10,066 bases of DNA. Source: Clostridia bacterium. GTDB taxonomy: Bacteria; Bacillota; Clostridia; Christensenellales; Borkfalkiaceae. The first letter of the stretch is position 1; each line of letters starts with the position of its first letter. The stretch is taken from assembly GCA_029071285.1 (NCBI GenBank), contig JAIEAS010000038.1, positions 1 through 10,066 on the forward strand. The letters are read 5' to 3'. Shown piece by piece: positions 8,154-10,066 of the stretch. A program made the translations under genes and the position numbers. The notes beneath the pieces are model-generated. The model made no database searches. It had not been told where the DNA came from and saw only the letters and a program-made list of their open reading frames with translations.

Positions 8154-8182
8154 TTGACAATGAACATTTTGTTCCGTATACT
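8154..8182 (+). promoter_or_regulatory. Sigma-A-type promoter of the natAB-like genes
   Basis: A perfect TTGACA (8154-8159) and TATACT (8177-8182) are spaced by 17 bases. The start of transcription would be near 8189, with a leader of about 36 bases. Thirteen of the 17 spacer bases are a palindrome, so a bound repressor would exclude RNA polymerase. Strong boxes with an operator in the spacer fit a promoter that is powerful when derepressed. Confidence 0.88.
8162..8174. promoter_or_regulatory. Operator 2, palindrome GAACATTTTGTTC in the promoter spacer
   Basis: This is an exact second copy of the 13-base palindrome at 8133-8145. It starts 3 bases after the -35 box and ends 3 bases before the -10 box of the transporter promoter, the classic place for a steric repressor. 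It would also lie at or near the start of any minus-strand transcript for the XRE gene. Confidence 0.82.
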
Positions 8183-8207
8183 ATAAATATAAAGACTATT
8201 CTCAAAA
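8178..8207 (-). promoter_or_regulatory. Possible weak promoter for the XRE gene
   Basis: On the minus strand TTGAGA is followed after 16 bases by TAGTAT, a poor -10 match. Transcription would begin inside operator 2 and give a leader of about 33 bases before the ATG at 8138. This would overlap the transporter promoter back to back. The boxes are weak, so this is only a candidate. Confidence 0.3.
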
Positions 8208-8224
8208 TTATACGAGAGGAAGTA

Positions 8225-9001
8225 ATGGAAGAAATTTTAAGGGCGGAAAACCTCACAAAGACCTTTAAACTTACCAAAAAGCAGCAGCGGCTTGAAGGCG
8301 GGTCGGCTACCGTAAAAGTTGCGGTGGACAATCTGTCTTTCACAGCATACCGCGGCGAAATTTTCGGGCTTCTGGGACCGAACGGCGCGGGCAAGACGAC
8401 TACTTTAAGAATGTTGGCTACGCTGATAAAACCCGATAGCGGCGACGCGTTTATAAACGGCAAAAGCGTTGTGACGGAGGAGTATGCCGTACGCGACGGA
8501 ATAGGCTTTCTGACAAGCGAGCTAAAGCTCGACGACTTTTTCACGCCCAACTATCTTTACGATTTTTTCAGTGAACTCCACGGCGTAGACCGCGCAACCC
8601 GCGACAGCAGAAAGAGTAAGTTGTTTGCAAAATTCGGAATAGACAGGTTTGCCGAAGTCAGGCTTTCCAACCTTTCCACGGGTATGAAGCAAAAGGTTTC
8701 GCTTGTGGTTTCAATCGTACACGACCCCGACCTCATAATATTCGACGAGCCGACAAACGGACTTGACGTAATTACTGCAAAAGTAGTTACGGACTTTTTG
8801 CAGGAGCTTAAATCAAACGGAAAAACCATAATACTTTCTACCCATATTTTCAGCCTTGTTGAAAAGCTTTGCGACAGGGTTGGCATTATCATCAACGGGA
8901 AACTTGCCGCGCTTGATACGCTTGAAAAAATTACTGAGGGCGACACGCTTGAAAACGTCTTTTTCGGCTTATACAAAAGAGTCACGGGAGAGAGTATATG
9001 A
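8225..9001 (+). CDS. natA: NatA-type ABC transporter ATP-binding protein
   Basis: This cytoplasmic ATPase should power export by the membrane protein encoded next. The ATG at 8225 follows a GAGAGGAAG ribosome binding site and gives 258 residues. Motifs in order are Walker A GPNGAGKT at 51-58, signature LSTGMKQ at 150-156, Walker B LIIFDEP at 170-176 with Glu175, D-loop GLD at 179-181 and switch His207. The Q-loop region reads IGFLTSELKLDDFFTPNYL, with Ser98-Glu99 instead of Gln; related NatA proteins also deviate there. A Lys/Gln-rich insertion (about 16-27) lies between the first strand and the core. The family resemblance is to NatA of the Bacillus Na+ exporter, but such clostridial proteins may export other substrates, including peptides or drugs. 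The end overlaps the permease start in ATGA. Confidence 0.93.
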   Translation: MEEILRAENLTKTFKLTKKQQRLEGGSATVKVAVDNLSFTAYRGEIFGLLGPNGAGKTTTLRMLATLIKPDSGDAFINGKSVVTEEYAVRDGIGFLTSELKLDDFFTPNYLYDFFSELHGVDRATRDSRKSKLFAKFGIDRFAEVRLSNLSTGMKQKVSLVVSIVHDPDLIIFDEPTNGLDVITAKVVTDFLQELKSNGKTIILSTHIFSLVEKLCDRVGIIINGKLAALDTLEKITEGDTLENVFFGLYKRVTGESI

Positions 9002-10066
9002 AAAACGTCTGGACTATTGTTAAAAAAGAGTTTTACCGTTTTTTCAGGGATAAGCGGATGATTATAACCGTGCTTTTGCCCGGAATTTTGATTTACGTTT
9101 TATACTCGCTTATGGGCACTGTGTTTGCGGATAAAGCCGTTGATAAAGATTTCAAGCCGTCCGCTTACGTTATCAATATGCCGCCGGAAATTTCTCAGTC
9201 TTTGGAAAGTGTGTTAACTATTTCGCAAGAAACCATGACCGAGGACGAAGCGAAGGAGAAAGTAGCCTCGGGCGATATGGATATAGCGGTCGTTTTTCCC
9301 GAAAATCTCTTTGGGCAATCGGGTGCCGACGTGCGTGTGTATTATAATTCGTCAAAAGTAAATTCTTCTGCGGCGTATTCGATTGTCGGCGCCGTGTTAG
9401 AGCTTTATCAACAACCTGCGTTCAGTATAAACGCAGGCGGCAGCGGCGACCTCGCCGACGAAAAGGATACTGCCGCAAATCTGCTTTCAATGTTGGTGCC
9501 CATGCTTATGCTTGCGCTGCTCGCTTCTGCGTGCATTGCAGTTGCGCCCGAATCGATTGCGGGCGAAAAGGAGCGCGGCACGATGGCAACAATGCTCGTA
9601 ACTCCCGTAAAGCGAGTTCAGCTTGCCGTTGGTAAAATAATAAGTTTAACTTTTTTTGCTATGCTCAGCGGCATTTCGAGTTTTATCGGCGTAATACTTT
9701 CATTGCCGAAGCTTATGGGCGGATTTATCGGCGCGGAAACGGCGGCGTTTTACACCGCAGGCGATTACTTTATGTTGTTCGGGCTGATAATTTCGATAGT
9801 CCTTGCAATCATCTCGGCGTTCTCTGTTATTTCCGCGCTTGCTAAAAGCGTAAAGGAAGCAGGCGCAATGATAACGCCTTTGATGATGGTTATAATTCTT
9901 TTAGGGCTTGCCTCTATGTTTGTTTCGGGAAGTCCAGCGCTCGGGCTTTTTGCGATACCGATACTCGGCAGCGGACTTGCAATTTCTTCTATAATGTCGT
10001 TTGCCGCGTCGGGAGCGGGAGTGGCGCTTGCAATCGTTTCAAACGTAGCTTTGGCTGTGTTGCTTA
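8998..10066 (+). CDS. natB: NatB-like ABC-2 permease, 3' end missing
   Basis: This membrane partner of the ATPase begins at an ATG inside the ATGA overlap and stays open for 356 codons to the window edge; NatB-type proteins are usually near 400 residues, so little is missing. A short cytoplasmic start (KKEFYRFFRDKR) leads to a membrane segment at about 22-44. An extracytoplasmic domain of about 115 residues follows (45-160), then hydrophobic segments near 163-184, 212-234, 258-281, 290-309, 314-333 and 339 onward. After the second segment, PESIAGEKERGTMATMLVTPVKR (184-206) is the cytoplasmic coupling motif typical of ABC-2 permeases. The assignment to ABC-2/NatB is secure; the exported substrate, Na+ or otherwise, cannot be told from sequence. 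Co-translation with the ATPase is expected from the overlap. Confidence 0.9.
   Translation, partial: MKNVWTIVKKEFYRFFRDKRMIITVLLPGILIYVLYSLMGTVFADKAVDKDFKPSAYVINMPPEISQSLESVLTISQETMTEDEAKEKVASGDMDIAVVFPENLFGQSGADVRVYYNSSKVNSSAAYSIVGAVLELYQQPAFSINAGGSGDLADEKDTAANLLSMLVPMLMLALLASACIAVAPESIAGEKERGTMATMLVTPVKRVQLAVGKIISLTFFAMLSGISSFIGVILSLPKLMGGFIGAETAAFYTAGDYFMLFGLIISIVLAIISAFSVISALAKSVKEAGAMITPLMMVIILLGLASMFVSGSPALGLFAIPILGSGLAISSIMSFAASGAGVALAIVSNVALAVLL

Noticed and set aside
8133..8174. The palindromes resemble a Gram-positive LexA (DinR) SOS box, GAAC-N4-GTTC.
   Set aside because: The spacing between GAAC and GTTC is 5 bases here, not 4, and the neighbouring gene is an XRE repressor rather than an SOS gene.
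8150..8224. An upstream in-frame extension of the NatA-like ATPase to 8150.
   Set aside because: It would run through the promoter and operator; the ATG at 8225 has a good ribosome binding site and gives the expected N-terminus.

Overview
The window reads as a chromosomal segment from a low-to-mid GC Gram-positive bacterium, most likely a member of the Clostridia. The reasons are the housekeeping order prs-pth-mfd followed by a SurA/PrsA-like lipoprotein, proteins that recall Bacillus/Clostridium families (from memory, no search was run), Firmicutes-type promoters and AGGAG-type ribosome binding sites. I cannot name the species.

Region 1 (1-4825) is a plus-strand housekeeping run. It holds the 3' part of prs (PRPP synthetase), a hairpin in the short gap, pth (peptidyl-tRNA hydrolase), and a full-length mfd (transcription-repair coupling factor) that starts with TTG. 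Spacing is tight (49 bp, then 21 bp), so pth and mfd are probably co-transcribed.

Region 2 (4826-7913) is a cell-envelope pair with its own strong sigma-A-type promoter. A 713-residue secreted lipoprotein has SurA/parvulin-like ends and a large acidic, Tyr-rich middle. Its stop codon overlaps the start of uppP (undecaprenyl-diphosphate phosphatase) in a TAATG junction. The pair ends at a rho-independent hairpin that can serve both strands.

Region 3 (7914-10066) is a compact regulated transporter module. A small XRE-family repressor on the minus strand diverges from a NatA-type ABC ATPase and a NatB-like ABC-2 permease, the latter cut by the window end. The 86-bp divergent region contains two identical 13-bp palindromes, GAACATTTTGTTC. 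One sits exactly between the -35 and -10 of the transporter promoter. The other covers the ribosome binding site and start codon of the repressor gene. This is a clear candidate for an autoregulated repressor and operator circuit controlling an export pump, and it is the most interesting feature here.

No tRNA, rRNA, CRISPR array, insertion sequence or integrase was seen. No wholly new system is evident. The least ordinary parts are the operator arrangement and the oversized, probably non-canonical foldase lipoprotein.
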